Positions 22,331-34,830 of a DNA stretch of 64,000 nucleotides are shown here, one piece after another (within the stretch, counting starts at the first letter, position 1; the number at the start of each line of letters is the position of its first letter). A program made the translations under genes and the position numbers. The notes under the pieces were generated by a model, which made no database searches, was not told where the DNA came from, and was given only the letters and a program-made list of their open reading frames with translations. Source of the DNA: Dryococelus australis (lineage: Eukaryota > Arthropoda > Insecta > Phasmatodea > Phasmatidae); NCBI GenBank assembly GCA_029891345.1, contig CM057000.1, positions 140,352,163 to 140,416,162 of the forward strand. Direction: 5' to 3'.

Positions 22331-23990
22331 CTTTAATCAACCGAAACCTCTTTAATTAGCGACCTTCCCTCACTCCCCCAGAGCTTGAATCGCCTAGGGA
22401 AACTTAACTTAAACGTAAGTTTTTCATATATGCTTCGCGCGTTTTCTCCGTATCACTGTGGTTGCGGCCAGGGTCCGCTTAAGTTCGTACCATCGGGTGC
22501 GATGTAAACATATGTACGAGGTAAAATACATGGAGGTGTTTTCAGACCGCGTGTATTATTTCTGAGCACTGCCTTCGGACGTTTCGTGGTACGGGTCCCA
22601 TACAACCCGCTAACGTAACCTTTTTAATCCAAGTGCAGTAATGAATATTAATCATCTCCAGTAATTAAGCTTCAGGCGTGTGGCTGAGCCTTAAATAGGC
22701 CCACTGCATGGCAACGCAAGTATTAAGGCGAGGGGCAACAATCAACGAGGATATGCATACATCTGGATGAACGGCCCGAAGCACGTTGAAATTACCTAGA
22801 GTCAGCAGCTTTAACAACTTTGGCACCACCTGTCTACGGTGCCTGGCGCATGGTCGGGTAAACCAATCCTTAAAAATCCGCCACAGTGAGTTCACCGCCC
22901 CTCAAATTCCACCCTAACCCTAAGCCATCCAACCGCACAGCGCCATGTTCCTTCCCAAGTACATGTAATAAACCGATTCTTCTGGTACAACTTCAAAGAT
23001 GAGTCCCGGCCTTACGATTCACTTTAGACCATAAGTCATACATATGTTTTCACCTTTTTTACCCCCGTGATTAACCTGCTGCTGAAGTTGGTTTATATAA
23101 TTTAGATACATACTGTATTTGTGTCGATATGCACACATACATAGTATGTATATACACATGTACATTCTTATACACGAGTGTGTGTGTTTTAGTAGCGGAT
23201 AGCGTTAACAGATTAAAACTTTGTTTTGAACCTGAAATCATTGCTGCAAAATTAATCCATTTAAATACATTCTTATGCAAATTTTTTTATATTTTTGAAA
23301 CATTAAGTATTATAGTTTGGCCATGTTATGCAGTAAAACTGCTTCATGTACGTAAATTAAACTGATACAAAAAAAAATATATATATATTTTTATGAACAT
23401 CGATTTAGTAAATTTTTGTTGTTCACGTAAAAATGAAAAAATTATTATCGCTTTATATGTAGTTTTATCAATAATATAAAAATATAGTGTTTCGGAATCG
23501 GATGAAAATTCAGAGACGGGATTTGGAATTTACTTTCTTAGGTGCAGTTTTTCCTGTGATATATGACTAGATTCATTCTTGGAATTATATCCATTATCAT
23601 ATTTGTCTACGAGAACCAGCTCTGTGTCGTTTCTATTCCTATGTTATTATTTTGTGACTAATTTCGTCTTATTTATAACGAAGGTTTTCTACGTCTATAT
23701 ATAATAACCCACCTCTAGGCTGTTTAAATAGGAACACCAATCAGATGGGGTGATAGTGCCATCTTAATATTGTTAACGTAGATAGTAATAACAGAAGTTG
23801 TCTGTGATTGTATCTGCAACTATAAATGCTGTTCCTACAGCACAGCTCACTGTCTCTTCTACAGAACAGAGAGTTCCTTCAACATAAAAACCTCAACAAT
23901 GCTTGGATCTCAGGAATACTTGGAACGTTTCCGCAACAATCAGAACTGTGATAAGTTAGCATAGTAATAAGTTGCTGGCACTAACGTTTG
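22331..23990. other. No recognised gene; TATA-like site at 23821
   Basis: The first 600 bp are less AT-rich and include a minus-strand frame (22665-22895) without known domains. The remainder is AT-rich. TATAAAT at 23821 lies downstream of a CCAATCAG and upstream of ACAGCTCACT, a decamer also present downstream of the TATA box at 62063. This could be a shared promoter or LTR relic. Confidence 0.3.
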
Positions 23991-24001
23991 GTTGCTGCTA
24001 C

Positions 24002-24384
24002 CATAGACTAAGAATGAGGTAGACCGCTTATTCGTCCCCTGTGCGTGTACCCAACATTGACCTACCACAACGGAACACAACTCTCAAAGTCACATGGTCA
24101 GCAGTGATAAAGGTGTTTATTTATATCTTAATTTTTAAATGATAATCACTATCTTATTAATAAGATACTTTTACCAATTTTAATTTAATCAGACGGCATT
24201 ACAAATTGGTTAGAGGAAGTATAAAATCATCTCTAAGCACTTGTTTACAAATCAGTTTTCTGACCTAAAATCCAAACCATTTCGTTTTCGCTAGACATGT
24301 TGGCAGTGTTGCAGTTCAATGTTGGGGCACGGAGATTGGTTGTTCGCAGCCAGCGAGATCAGTCTACCTCATCTTTAGTCTATG
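24002..24384 (+). mobile_element. 383-bp hAT-like MITE with perfect 8-bp target duplication
   Basis: The left end CATAGACTAAGAATGAGGTA and the reverse-complemented right end CATAGACTAAAGATGAGGTA form about 24-bp terminal inverted repeats. The flanking 8-mer GCTGCTAC is identical at 23994-24001 and 24385-24392. This fits hAT-type transposition (P-type also gives 8 bp). No transposase is encoded. Confidence 0.9.
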
Positions 24385-24392
24385 GCTGCTAC

Positions 24393-27300
24393 CATGTTCC
24401 GTTATCACTTCTCTGCTGAGTTTTTTCCAGTGTACTAATAGTTAATTAAAATCGCTTACCCCAATTACAAGAATCATTAAGTCATGCGATTCTCTATCTA
24501 CTCACGCAACACATTTCTTTAATATACAAGATCCCAATAATTGTTTGATAACCACGCCGAACTGGTATGTTTGTAAAACGTTCGGCTTAAATTTAATTTA
24601 AGAACAAAATTACGCTTTGACCAAAGTTTATGCGAGTTTGTATTTGATTTTTGGAAAAGGACACATCGCCCGTAATTTTTCCCCCATATAATAATTAACT
24701 TAATATTTATTTTGTTAGTGAAAAACCAAAACTTTTAGTTGTAGCCATAAGTGACGATCAAACGGCATTCGACCCACTGTATTCTTCATGGGAACTATTC
24801 TAAAAAGCTCAATGTTTGAGTAGAAATCATCCTTAGATATTGCTGCACGTTTGCTTTTCTGGTCCTCATTCATTTTCAAGCGAGGTTTAACCTTTTCCTG
24901 TTTTAAAAGCCATTCGTAACTGGTGACCCTTCAACAGCGGGCAGATATTGCAGGGAAGATATTTTAACGAACATGTATTTAAATAATTAAATTTCCCTTA
25001 CATAACTTAAAGAGTTTTATTTTAAAGTCGACTATATCATTATACCCACGTGTAAAGTGGGTGTTGTTCTTGTCATAATAGCTTAAATTAGTAATGGCTA
25101 CTGAATAAATTTTGCGACCAATTTTCAACTTAGAAAGTTAAGTTATCTCTGCATCATCCTGTGATTTCTTAGATGATGAAATATGAATCTACCCAGGAAA
25201 ACTGTATGGCTCCTCAGAGGTTCGACGTTACTGCAAAATTCAACTTTTATAATTTTCTGATGTGATAATATGATAATTTTTTTCTTTCGAGAATGTACTT
25301 AAAACAGAAATTTTACTCGAGGTGAAGGGTTTATACATAAATAAGCAGAAAATAGGATTTTATATAAAACACAATCACCTTTCTCGAGTAACTGGATATT
25401 TTAAGCTGCAGATGATTGGTCGTCATATTTCTTCCAATATGTCCTACTGACCAGCCACCATCATTGGAAATAACAGCCAATGAAGACAACGTTGTTTCTC
25501 TATGCGGGTAGTAATGGGTGATAAAGCAGGAGACTTTGACAGCTTAAGCTCTGCTTATCAGTTGCAAAATTCTTACATGTCACATGAAAGCAGGTAAATG
25601 GATTAGACTGGCATTAAATATATCGTGAGTGTTTCAGAACTGATAAATGACAGGAGACTGAATTAAAAAACAAAAAAAAAATCTACTCGTACTGATAAGG
25701 AAAATAGTGTGTGGGTTGTTTTTTTTTTTTTTTTTTTTTTTTTTTTCCTATTCTTGTATACGTAATTCAGGAAAAAATGAAACGAAAATAAAAATAAGCT
25801 TTTAAAGGATTTTACTAAAAATATAAAAATAAGTTGTTCATACATTAATAAAGTTAGTAGGAAACCACATGAATTACTGTTTATTTTATAAATAATATAT
25901 CTTGAGTTTGTACGAACTGGAAACACCGACATAAATTTACGTTCCAGGAACAAAAATTAATTCAATTATTTCCACAGTTTGAATTTGTTACTGTCTTTGG
26001 TAAAAAGTAAAACGAAACCAAAAACTAGTTTACAATTTCAGCTAATCATGAAGTGGATTTTTTTTTTTTAGCTATCTGATGAGGTATACTGTGCACATTC
26101 ATGTTATTACTTAGACTAGTAAAACACCAATACTGTTATGAAACTGACAACGCTGTCCTGGTAAAGTAATTTCAAGTTATTAGTTTCTTAACTGCTTTAT
26201 AACTCAATAAGTTGTAAGAAACTGGAAGTTACAACACCAAGTCTTCTCTGATTCTTGAAGCAGTACGAAAAAAAAAAATAACTGAGGTGTCATGTACTGT
26301 CTCCCCTTGTCTTCAGTAGGGCGGAGGACCTGAAAATATACGCAATTTTCATTAGCGATCTTATATATTACATTATAAACTAGATTAATATACCGTAAAT
26401 CTATTTGTAACTTCTTGGAAAAGAATATTTCCGAAAATTCGGCAGTAATAATTTTATAATTTTGTTGTGTATGAGTACCAAATATTTAATAGAGAACTTA
26501 AGCACTCTTATAGCTGGAAATATCCCGTTATTAGAAACTATACGTGTGGTACTACAAAAAATGAAAAATGGCCATTTAACATATTTTTCATACACACGCA
26601 CTTACAAGCAACCATAAAAATTAATTTCACTTTCCCAGTATGAATACTGCATTAAAACACAAACGAATAGCTCTATCTATTGCTTGACACTATTTACAAC
26701 GAAGCTGAAACAAAATAGTATGTGTTTAGGCTGAGCTATTTTACAATTATTATTTTTGGTCATTTTTTCTGTTCGAATAAATGGCATAAAATAGGTTTGA
26801 TTTTCTTACGCAGGAATCTCTTAACACTCCAAGATTGATAGCGTTAGCGCAAATCGTGTTAATTTTGGCCTTGAAAAACAGTTTTTGTTTCGATATCAAT
26901 TCCAAAAGAAACTTTTATGTAAAATGCCGCTTAGTACTGATATTAATATTTTTTATGATCTGCTTTTGTCGAGGAACGATATCACCAGAGAGACCAAGTG
27001 GTTTTTGTGGTCTCAGCGTAGTGATCGCATAGACGGGACTATCTTTACTGCATAGTGGTTGGATCATTGGTGGTCCAAAGCCCATCTACTGAATAATTTC
27101 AGCACAGTGCCGATAACTGAGAAATTTCTGTGGCCATTGAGGATTGCGGAAAAGCCTCCCAGTGCGTGAATTTGAGACCCATAAAATCAAAATCATAATT
27201 TTAAGTACGTAATATATTTTGATGGGATTAGATCTATTGAGAAGGTAATTTTAATGTGGATGGCTATCATACACAGCAAAAGTTTAAACACTGTGTAGCT

Positions 27301-27611
27301 TAAAATTAAAATTTACCGAAAGGTAGCGAATACTTAGGGATATAAACTTCAAGATCATCATATATACCAAAGAAATTGTCATAAAATTAACAAAATTATA
27401 TTATCGACAACTCTAAAATATTGGAATTTATACGGCTTGAAGATAAAATGCTTTAAAAAAAAATTTCTAACAGAAGTTTTCAAGAACATTAAATCCCATT
27501 AAAATTAAGAAACATTTTTCTTATTTTGATATTATAAAGTTCAACTTAAAACATCTTTTTAAATTTTTAAACAATTAGTTTAGAAAGTCTTTTTATTTTA
27601 TGGGTTCTGCT
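24393..27611. other. AT-rich DNA without recognised gene
   Basis: Only simple-sequence features are visible, notably a T run at 25719-25746. Short reading frames are all AT-codon-rich and without family signatures. Confidence 0.6.
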
Positions 27612-27636
27612 TGTTATTATTATTATTATTATTATT
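27612..27636. repeat. (TTA)n microsatellite
   Basis: About eight TTA/TAT trinucleotides in AT-rich DNA. Confidence 0.9.
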
Positions 27637-28127
27637 CGAAAAACAGTCAATCTTTTAAATTCTTAAACTATATATCATATCAAAACAATTGCTGTACGTA
27701 AAGCCTCTGTTAATTAATTCATTATATATATAGCCAATAAAAATCAACCCCCATCGAAATATGTTAATAAGTTTAAATTATGTTGTTAATTATATATTTC
27801 AGAAATTCGGGCACTTGGAAAATGTAGTAATGAGACAGTGAGTTTAAAGCAACTTATCAAGCTTCTTCGCAAGTCTAGTACACGGCTGGGACCATTGCCT
27901 CAGTGTTGGACGCGAGCTTTCAAGACTCATCTGACTTTATATCATGTGCAGTGTCTCTTTATATTCTTACATTACACCCATTGCCATAAAAATTGTTGCG
28001 CCGTAAACATGAAAGTTTATAAATAGGCACATCGAGTTCAGATGCGCAGAGAGTTAAAGCCCTTGTGATCAGAGGTTTCTGTCACATTTATAAATCACTT
28101 GAAGACGGGGGGAGGGGTGATACTGAC

Positions 28128-28287
28128 CGTGGTGTTGAGGGGGCGGTCCGCCGAAGTGTGGGGGCGGAGGCCCTCCGAAGTGCGGCGGAGGCGGGCCGTG
28201 GTGCGGCGGCGGCGGTTGCGGCTCCGGACCGCAGCACTCGCAGCAGCAACAGCAGCAGCACTTGAAGTTTCCGATCGTCAGACCCAT
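28128..28287 (-). CDS. Probable host exon: MG-start, Cys-cluster, Pro/His/Gly-rich protein
   Basis: Minus-strand ATG at 28287 opens MGLTIGNFK, which fits the N-myristoylation consensus (G2 with G at position 6). A run of seven cysteines and ECCG follows, a likely palmitoylation cluster, then a proline/histidine/glycine tract with repeated PPPPHFGG. The segment is strikingly GC- and CpG-rich compared with its AT-rich, MITE-filled surroundings. I end the exon at a GTCAGT donor at 28127; the frame stays open to 28069, and another possible donor (GTGATT) lies at 28098. Membrane anchoring is inferred from lipidation-type motifs. The family is not recognised. Confidence 0.5.
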
Positions 28288-28346
28288 CCTCCTGCTGACC
28301 AACGCACTTACAGACAGCAGCTCGACACCCCGGGCACGTACCGGTA

Positions 28347-29164
28347 TAAGCTGTTCACGGTAAACTGAGCACTTCTGGAAGCCCTATTTAAAATATACTT
28401 GTACACATGCCGTGCATTCTTTCGACCTATGTGAAATCAACATTGCCATGGGCCTGATCACTATATTCTACCCATCGGCCAAGTGAAACTGTGAAATTAC
28501 AGTACAGTTAAATAATAAAAGAAATTGCCAATTCTTGCACCTGTGTGAATTAAAATGCAGAAATAAAAATAAATCATTCACGCGCTCACAAATTTTTATA
28601 TGCTGTTCACGGCAAAATGAGCACTTTTGTAGTCCCTGCTTAAGATCTACTTGTACACACACTGTGTATTTTTCCGCCTCATGTAAAATTAACTTTGCCA
28701 TGGGCCTCATCACATTATTCATGCGCGGTCATATGAAACTGGAATTATCGGGCAAGAAAATATTTTACAAAACTGGTCATTTTCATACTTCGATGCATTA
28801 ACAAAAACCAGAAAGCGAAAGGAATAATTAAAGCTTTCAGGAATGGTTGCCTAACATTTTTTTTCGACATTAGGATATGGAACTACTTTCCATCCATCGT
28901 TACCAACTTTACTGGCAGCATGTCACTCAGTGCGCCCGTTAAAATATATGCAGTTAGGAGCAGTGACTCTTTTTCTAAGGTTGATTTCAAAAGTGCTCAC
29001 TTTATAGTGAATAGCCTTTACCTACAATTTTACGTCACCGCTAAGACATGGAACTACTTAAACCCTGCCGTTACCAACTTCACGCCGTTGTTAAAATATA
29101 CGGGGTTAGGGGCCTTTTTCAAACGTAAATTTTCGAAAGTGTTTTATTGACCGTGAAAGGCCTA
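28347..29164 (-). mobile_element. MITE-A copy split by another MITE-A
   Basis: The outer element begins after TA with TAAGCTGTTCACGGTAAACT (28347) and runs to about 28600. It is interrupted by a complete MITE-A and resumes at 29019 with CCTACAATTTTACGTCACCG...AACTACTT to end ACCGTGAAAGGCCTATA. The join sits where intact copies read GGTTACCTAAC, so the TA of that word was the insertion target. Orientation is opposite to the 21547 copy. Confidence 0.8.
28601..29018 (-). mobile_element. MITE-A, complete, nested inside a MITE-A
   Basis: 418 bp from TGCTGTTCACGGCAAAATGA to CACTTTATAGTGAATAGCCT, flanked by TA (28599-28600 and 29019-29020). Less diverged than its host copy. Confidence 0.85.
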
Positions 29165-29412
29165 TAGGTAGGTAGGTAAGTAGGCAGGTAGGTCTTCACA
29201 TCTCTTCAGCAGCGGGACAAGTTACTCAGAGAAGCAGGGGCTATGAAGGAACCGTCCACTCCCTGCTGTAAGGAATCATCCCATGCGTTCGGCCGGAGTG
29301 GTTTCAGGGAACCGTGGAAAAACCGGAATCAGGACGGCCGGGCGGGGATTCGAACCCAGGCCCTCCCGCACGTGAGTCCGGACGTTTAAGACTGCGCGAC
29401 GTCGTTCGGTGT
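29163..29412 (-). mobile_element. tRNA-derived SINE, family 2, with CCTA tail
   Basis: On the minus strand a head with B-box GGGTTCGAATCCCC follows CGTGCGGGAGGGCCT. The body reads CGGTTTTTCCACGGTTCCCT...GGAATGATT-like and GTAACTTGTCCCGCTGCTGA. A short CCTA tandem tail at 29163-29190 closes it. Simple tandem tails are typical of insect tRNA-SINEs. It is inserted directly beside a MITE-A end. Confidence 0.8.
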
Positions 29413-29423
29413 ATGAACTAGTA

Positions 29424-30024
29424 AAGGCTGTTCACGATCAAATGAGCCCTTTTGAAATCAACCTGAAAAATTAAAGTCCCTGCCCCTACCTGCATATATT
29501 TCAACGGGCGCGCAGATTGACATGTGGCAGTAAAGTTGGTATAGGCCGTTCGCGGTAAAGTGAGCACTTTTTGAAGATGTTTCATCAGACATAATAACCA
29601 ATAAATACATTTCATTGTGGCCTAGAACTATTGGTTTTGGGTATGGTGAATGTATACACTGTATTTATTACTCACATGGCAGGGTTTACATTAACAAGTG
29701 GTTAAAATAAAAAAGTAGCTAGGGCTTCAAAAGTGCCCACTTTATCGTGAATGGTCTTTAACGATAGATGGGAAGTAGTTCCGTATCTTAACGCCGAATA
29801 AAAAGTGTCAGGAAATCATTTTTGATAATTTAAATTATTTCTTTCGCTTTTTGTTTAAATATTTACTTTTCTAATAATTTCACAGTTCCATTTGACCGAC
29901 GCGTGAATTAAGTGATGAGGCCCAGGGCAATGTTAATCTTACATAAGGCGGAATAATACAACGTCCATTCAAGTGTATCTTAAGCAGGGTTTTCAAAAGT
30001 GCTCATTTTTCCGTGAATAGCCTA
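29424..30024 (+). mobile_element. MITE-A copy carrying a nested short MITE-A
   Basis: Starts after TA with AAGGCTGTTCACGATCAAAT and ends TTCCGTGAATAGCCTATA. At the internal word GTTGGTAACGATGG the TA is duplicated around a 217-bp insert. Past the insert the order is GATGGGAAGTAGTTCCGTAT, CTTAACGCCGAATAAAAAGT, TTTGACCGACGCG, as in other copies. Confidence 0.9.
29542..29758 (+). mobile_element. 217-bp MITE-A relative inserted at TA
   Basis: TAGGCCGTTCGCGGTAAAGT at the left, and AGTGCCCACTTTATCGTGAA then TGGTCTT at the right, flanked by TA at 29540-29541 and 29759-29760. Only the terminal repeats match MITE-A. The interior is different, so this is a separate subfamily using the same ends. Confidence 0.85.
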
Positions 30025-32866
30025 TAATAAGCGAAGCGTCCTGAATCATTAGGTTAATTTTTTTTAAAACACCTGCTATGTTTTACGCAGTGCAGGGATT
30101 TAATATTGCGTCATTTATTTTGAGGTGTCGCAAACATTTTTTAGCGTGAAATTGTTAAGCGGATATTTCTCAAGGCGGTATTCAAATGTAGCACGCGAAA
30201 CAAGTGTTTCACTTCCGATGTAAGTGACTGACAATCAGAAACAAAGGGCGCTCCCTTCGTCCTGGTGACGAAGCTGCTGGAGAACTCTCCTCGTAATTAC
30301 GAGGTAAACAGCTTTAACCGCAGTGCAGTTCCGGTTTGTTTACCAAGATTCGTGAGTGCAGAAAAATGCCAGCTGACTCATAAAAAAAAAACCGGATTTA
30401 AATATTTTATCAGCAAGCATAGCAGGAACTGTCAGATAAATGTTAATCGAAGTGTTATATCTCCTGGAAATTCTGTAATCTCTCTTGTTAAGTTAACTTG
30501 GGTTCTGAAATTGTGTATATTTTATCCAACAGACAAGTACGGAGCTGTCCGTTTTATATAGCAGAACTGACGAAAACACACTCAGCTCCGAACATATTGA
30601 AACTTATTTTTACTGAAGACAGTCTTTATTTTTTTCTTAGAAAACTTATTGTACTGGCGAGAAAATAAATTTGTTTGGACTGACGAGAAAGAAAGTAATT
30701 TATACAAACTTATGCTGGAGAAATGTAGTTTCTTATTTTATAACGCATTTCTAGTTGTTTTATAAAATAAACCATGGTTTTTCAGAAGATTTAGAATTAG
30801 CAGGCCTATTGTTTGCACATTTAAAAAAATGTGCACATTTTATGTGGAATATTACTGCACAAAGATGATGTAAGCTTTTTTTTTCCTACAAAATATAATT
30901 TTAATTGAGTAATCTGAGTTACGAAAGAAAGAAGTTCATTGTAACATAACAAAAGTGGATATTATTCCTGTGAAGGTTGATCATTTATGAAGTTCGCCAA
31001 ATCAGATAACTTTTTTCTGGCAGAGAAACTACTGGCATTATTAAACTGACGTATATCCAACTACCAGCAACCTTCGTAGTTAATACTTAGTTAAATTCTT
31101 AAAAGGGCCATAATTTTTTACGAAATGTTCTCCATTGATACAACTAATCTGAGGTGTTCTCTCTTTGAGGTAAGAGTTGCGTTAAGGAATATAACAGGAA
31201 TTATAAGGTTTAACTATCAATTTTTAGAGCCTACAGCATATGGTAACTTTTTCTCAGGTAAGTTAATTTAACGACAAGTGATGATTAATTTTAGCAATAA
31301 ATCAAACTTAAACTAAGACGTCCATCAGAAAAAAAGCGTTTATCAACTGGTATCTGTCATGATAAGCGGTATCTTTTCGTAGTAATGCGACCAACGAAAT
31401 TTCAAGGACGACGTGGCAACTATCTTTTCCAGTTAGAAAATCAATGTTCTTAATTTATATTTCATAAAACTTCAGTATAATACAACTACATGAATCAATT
31501 CGTATTATTACAAATGAGCGACATTAAAACCTGAAATGGGTTCCATCTATCCAAGGAAGCTTCTCCTTTATATCTCAAACTATCCCCGACAAAATCATAG
31601 ATACGCAGTCACAATTTTTGTGCTGTTGTTGCAAAGAACTGATGGAAAAGGTATGAATGTAATGCGCAGCGAGCACGCATTTTGCAGGTTTTGTACTTTG
31701 ATGGATATATCTTGTTTTTTATGAGAACACTTTCAAATCTCTTTCACTATGTCGCTGTAAAAATCATAACCTCAGGTAGATTGCGTAGATAGTTTAAGAA
31801 TATGTCTGTGAACAACCGCAGCAGTCAGTAACATTTCACACTTATCCAAATTTTTGAAACCGCGGTGCATTACTGTGAAAGGTAAATTAAATTACACTGG
31901 CTGAAGCCCCCAATTCTCAGAAGAAAATCTGGATGGCATGCATCACGATTGTAATTATATTTTCATACGTTAGATTGCATTAGCAATAAGCATTGTTGCC
32001 ACCCGTATTTAAAAAAATGTACCAACTTAGCCGGTGAAGTCTATCAATGGTTGTTAAATACTCAACGAAATGTCTCTTTTTAAAACTAACACTGTCATAA
32101 ATTATACGTAATCTTTTTTCTCGTATTAACTTTACAGCCACAGAGCGATGTTTCATTTGTCCGTAAATAATTATACATCTGTACAAAAATAGCGCTATTT
32201 CATTAACCATTAGCAGTAGGACACATAATAAAGTTTCATCTTTGAATGCTTGATACTTAGATCTCACAGACTTCAGATCCATGCTCTCAGAATTCTTTGG
32301 ATAAAGATTTTCTTGATGTCTAACTTGATGCCTCACAAACTGTGTTTAGTTAATTTCATTGCGTGAAAACAGAAGACAATAAAACTTAACGTTTATGATT
32401 ATCAGTACCAAGCAATGCTTTCAACGCATATTGCTTTCCAGGAGACAGTGGTTTGAAAAATGTCATAACACAAATACTCACATGTTTTGTGGTTGAGTCA
32501 AGAAGAGCGACTGACATCACTGGCCAGTGGAGCAAGTCTCTTTATTGATCTTGCCAATGGAGGTACGTTATCTCAGAGATAAAAACTCATCTCTTGCCTC
32601 TCATGGTATGTTAACGGAACAACGCCCTTATCGCCTATTCGGAGAAGAAAAACAGAAAATGCTTTCGAAGAGATATCTCGCTATCAGGATATCAGGATCC
32701 GAGAACCGGTGACGCAAATTGGTCTATGGCCCCGAGTTTCCCAGATTTCTTCACGTGTGCTGTGCTAAGATATTTTCCTCCATTACAATACACATAATAA
32801 ACTTCAGTGTCTTATTGCTGGAACATTATTTAACTTCCACATATACACGAATATAACCCGTTTGTA
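30025..32866. other. AT-rich DNA without recognised gene
   Basis: The longest frames (30265-30561 plus, 31980-32336 minus, 118 codons) have no recognised family and codon composition like the background. I do not call them. Confidence 0.5.
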
Positions 32867-33285
32867 AAGGCTGTTCACTATGAAGTGAGCACTTTTGAAA
32901 TCGACCTTATAAACAAGTCGCTGCTCCTACGTGCATATATTTCAACGAGAGCACTCAGTGACATGCGCCCAGTAAAGTTGGTCACGATGGAGAGAAAGTA
33001 GTTCCATATAACTGCGTCGAATAAAAAGTGTTACGTAACCATTTGTGGCGACTTAAATTACTTATTTCGCTTTTTTGATTTAATTTTAAAGTGTAAAAAT
33101 AAGCAGATTTGAAATATATGTTCTTTTCTAATAATTTTCACAATTTCACTGGACCGATGCGTGAATAAAGTGATGAGGTACATGACAATGTCAATTTTAC
33201 ATACAGCGTAAGACTACACAACGTGCATTACAAGTAGATCTTGAGCAGGGCTTTCAAAAGTGCTTATTTTGCCGTGGACAGTCTA
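32867..33285 (+). mobile_element. MITE-A, full-length copy
   Basis: TA then AAGGCTGTTCACTATGAAGT at the left, and GCTTATTTTGCCGTGGACAG then TCTATA at the right. All internal landmarks of the 21547 copy are present in order. Confidence 0.85.
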
Positions 33286-34830
33286 TAGTAACAGAGCACT
33301 TTCCAAATCAACAGCTCAAAAAATTCCTGTCCTACCAAAATGGAGCACTTCGAAAATCAGGAAGGGTAGCGCTGTGTATTAACAAACAGTATGATGTTTA
33401 CGTCAGTAACTACGGAAATCAGTTCGTTTTTGCCTTTTACACAATGCAACAAGAACTGGCACAGGACAAAAAACACTCAGTTAAATAAGGAAACGGAATA
33501 ATTCTTTTTTTGACATTCACACGCAAAGAATTCACAAACTTCATTAGCTATAGGAAATAAACAAATACAGATAATTACTCTGCTGCTTTATTTGGTCCCT
33601 ACAATCTGTCAAGTAGAATGTCAGAACCTACGACGTTTTGTTGTGAGTTGGTGCATGGTTCTATGTAAGTGGCGATGCTAATTCGACGCCATACAGCACT
33701 GGATTCTCAAGAAAAAATGTTTAAGAAATTGTCTTATGTGTAGTTATCGGTTGACATTACTCTTCAGTGCGAAATAAAACCTTGAATTTATACTGTGTAA
33801 TCGCGAAATAATTGACGTGACTGTTATTATAAATAAATATTCGGCTTTTATAGATGCGATATAATTGATCATAAAATATAACAAACCGATATGCGGGGAG
33901 TTTTCGAACAATACCAAAAACCCTCAGCATGTTATTCCTCATGAAAACAAAGGACGAAAATGTATGTAAATTCCCCACTAAAATTATTTTTAAGAAAGCC
34001 TTGCGTCCCTAAAAAAAATCCCATTTTAAAATGCTTTGCGTTGTTCACCTCTCGAGCAACACACGTTCTGTTTTGAGAGATTTACATGAATTTCTTGAAA
34101 ACTGTTCACCTGACAGTGTTCAGCCAAAAAAAAAAAAAAAACCTTTTCCGATTAATAAAAATGTGTCTTTAAAATGGTGTACGTACATCTTAGGGTTAGA
34201 AAGTTTAATCCAAAAATTAGATGCTAATGCTCCCCCCCCCAACCCCCGGGATTTAACGACGAAGGGGGGCGATCTTTTCGAAGGCGTTTAGAGAGGTGAA
34301 AAATCTCCATTATATATTACCATTCACCGATTTTTTTCTTAATAGCAAGTAGTTTATGATCATCTATACGAAAAGTATTTTAAAATTCGATTTTATGCAA
34401 GCCCTTAACCCCCTCGATAATTGCTTTGGGGGAATATGATACACATATTTTACACGTATTTTTTTTAAAGGAATAACTTGCTGGACTACCAGCTTTGTTC
34501 AAATACACCCGGTTTATACACGTAGTAAGTACAGTTACATTGAAAGTAGATGTAATCTGAGGGGTAGAGTTTCCTTTCTAGTAGTGTTTATTATTTTTTT
34601 TTTTTTAGCAATTTTTGTGTACGTGGATTTTTGCAGGGAAGTGTTTCTTCGCTCTTTTGACTGTGTGAATTTTCAGTATTGGTATTTTATGAGAACGTTT
34701 GTAAGAGGTGGATTCTTCCATTTTTTTTTTTTTTGGTGTGCTGTAGGGAAGGTCTCCTGGACTACGATTTGCTAAAATAATTTTAATGTCAAGGAGTTTA
34801 GTGGATATGGAGCCTATAGTCCACTCACAA
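33286..34830. other. AT-rich DNA with homopolymer runs, no recognised gene
   Basis: Contains A runs near 34126-34140, C runs near 34232 and several T runs. No repeat with definable ends or coding signature was found. Confidence 0.55.

Noticed and set aside
22913..22925. CCCTAACCCTAA, telomere-like
   Set aside because: Only two units, and insect telomeres usually use TTAGG. Most likely chance.
28099..28368. Arg/Ala-rich plus-strand frames opposite the Cys/Pro-rich exon
   Set aside because: They are antisense shadows of the GC-rich minus-strand exon. Their residues are only those forced by the complementary codons.
31980..32336. 118-codon minus-strand frame
   Set aside because: No domain, background composition and no splice or promoter context. 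This length is plausible by chance in a 64-kb window.
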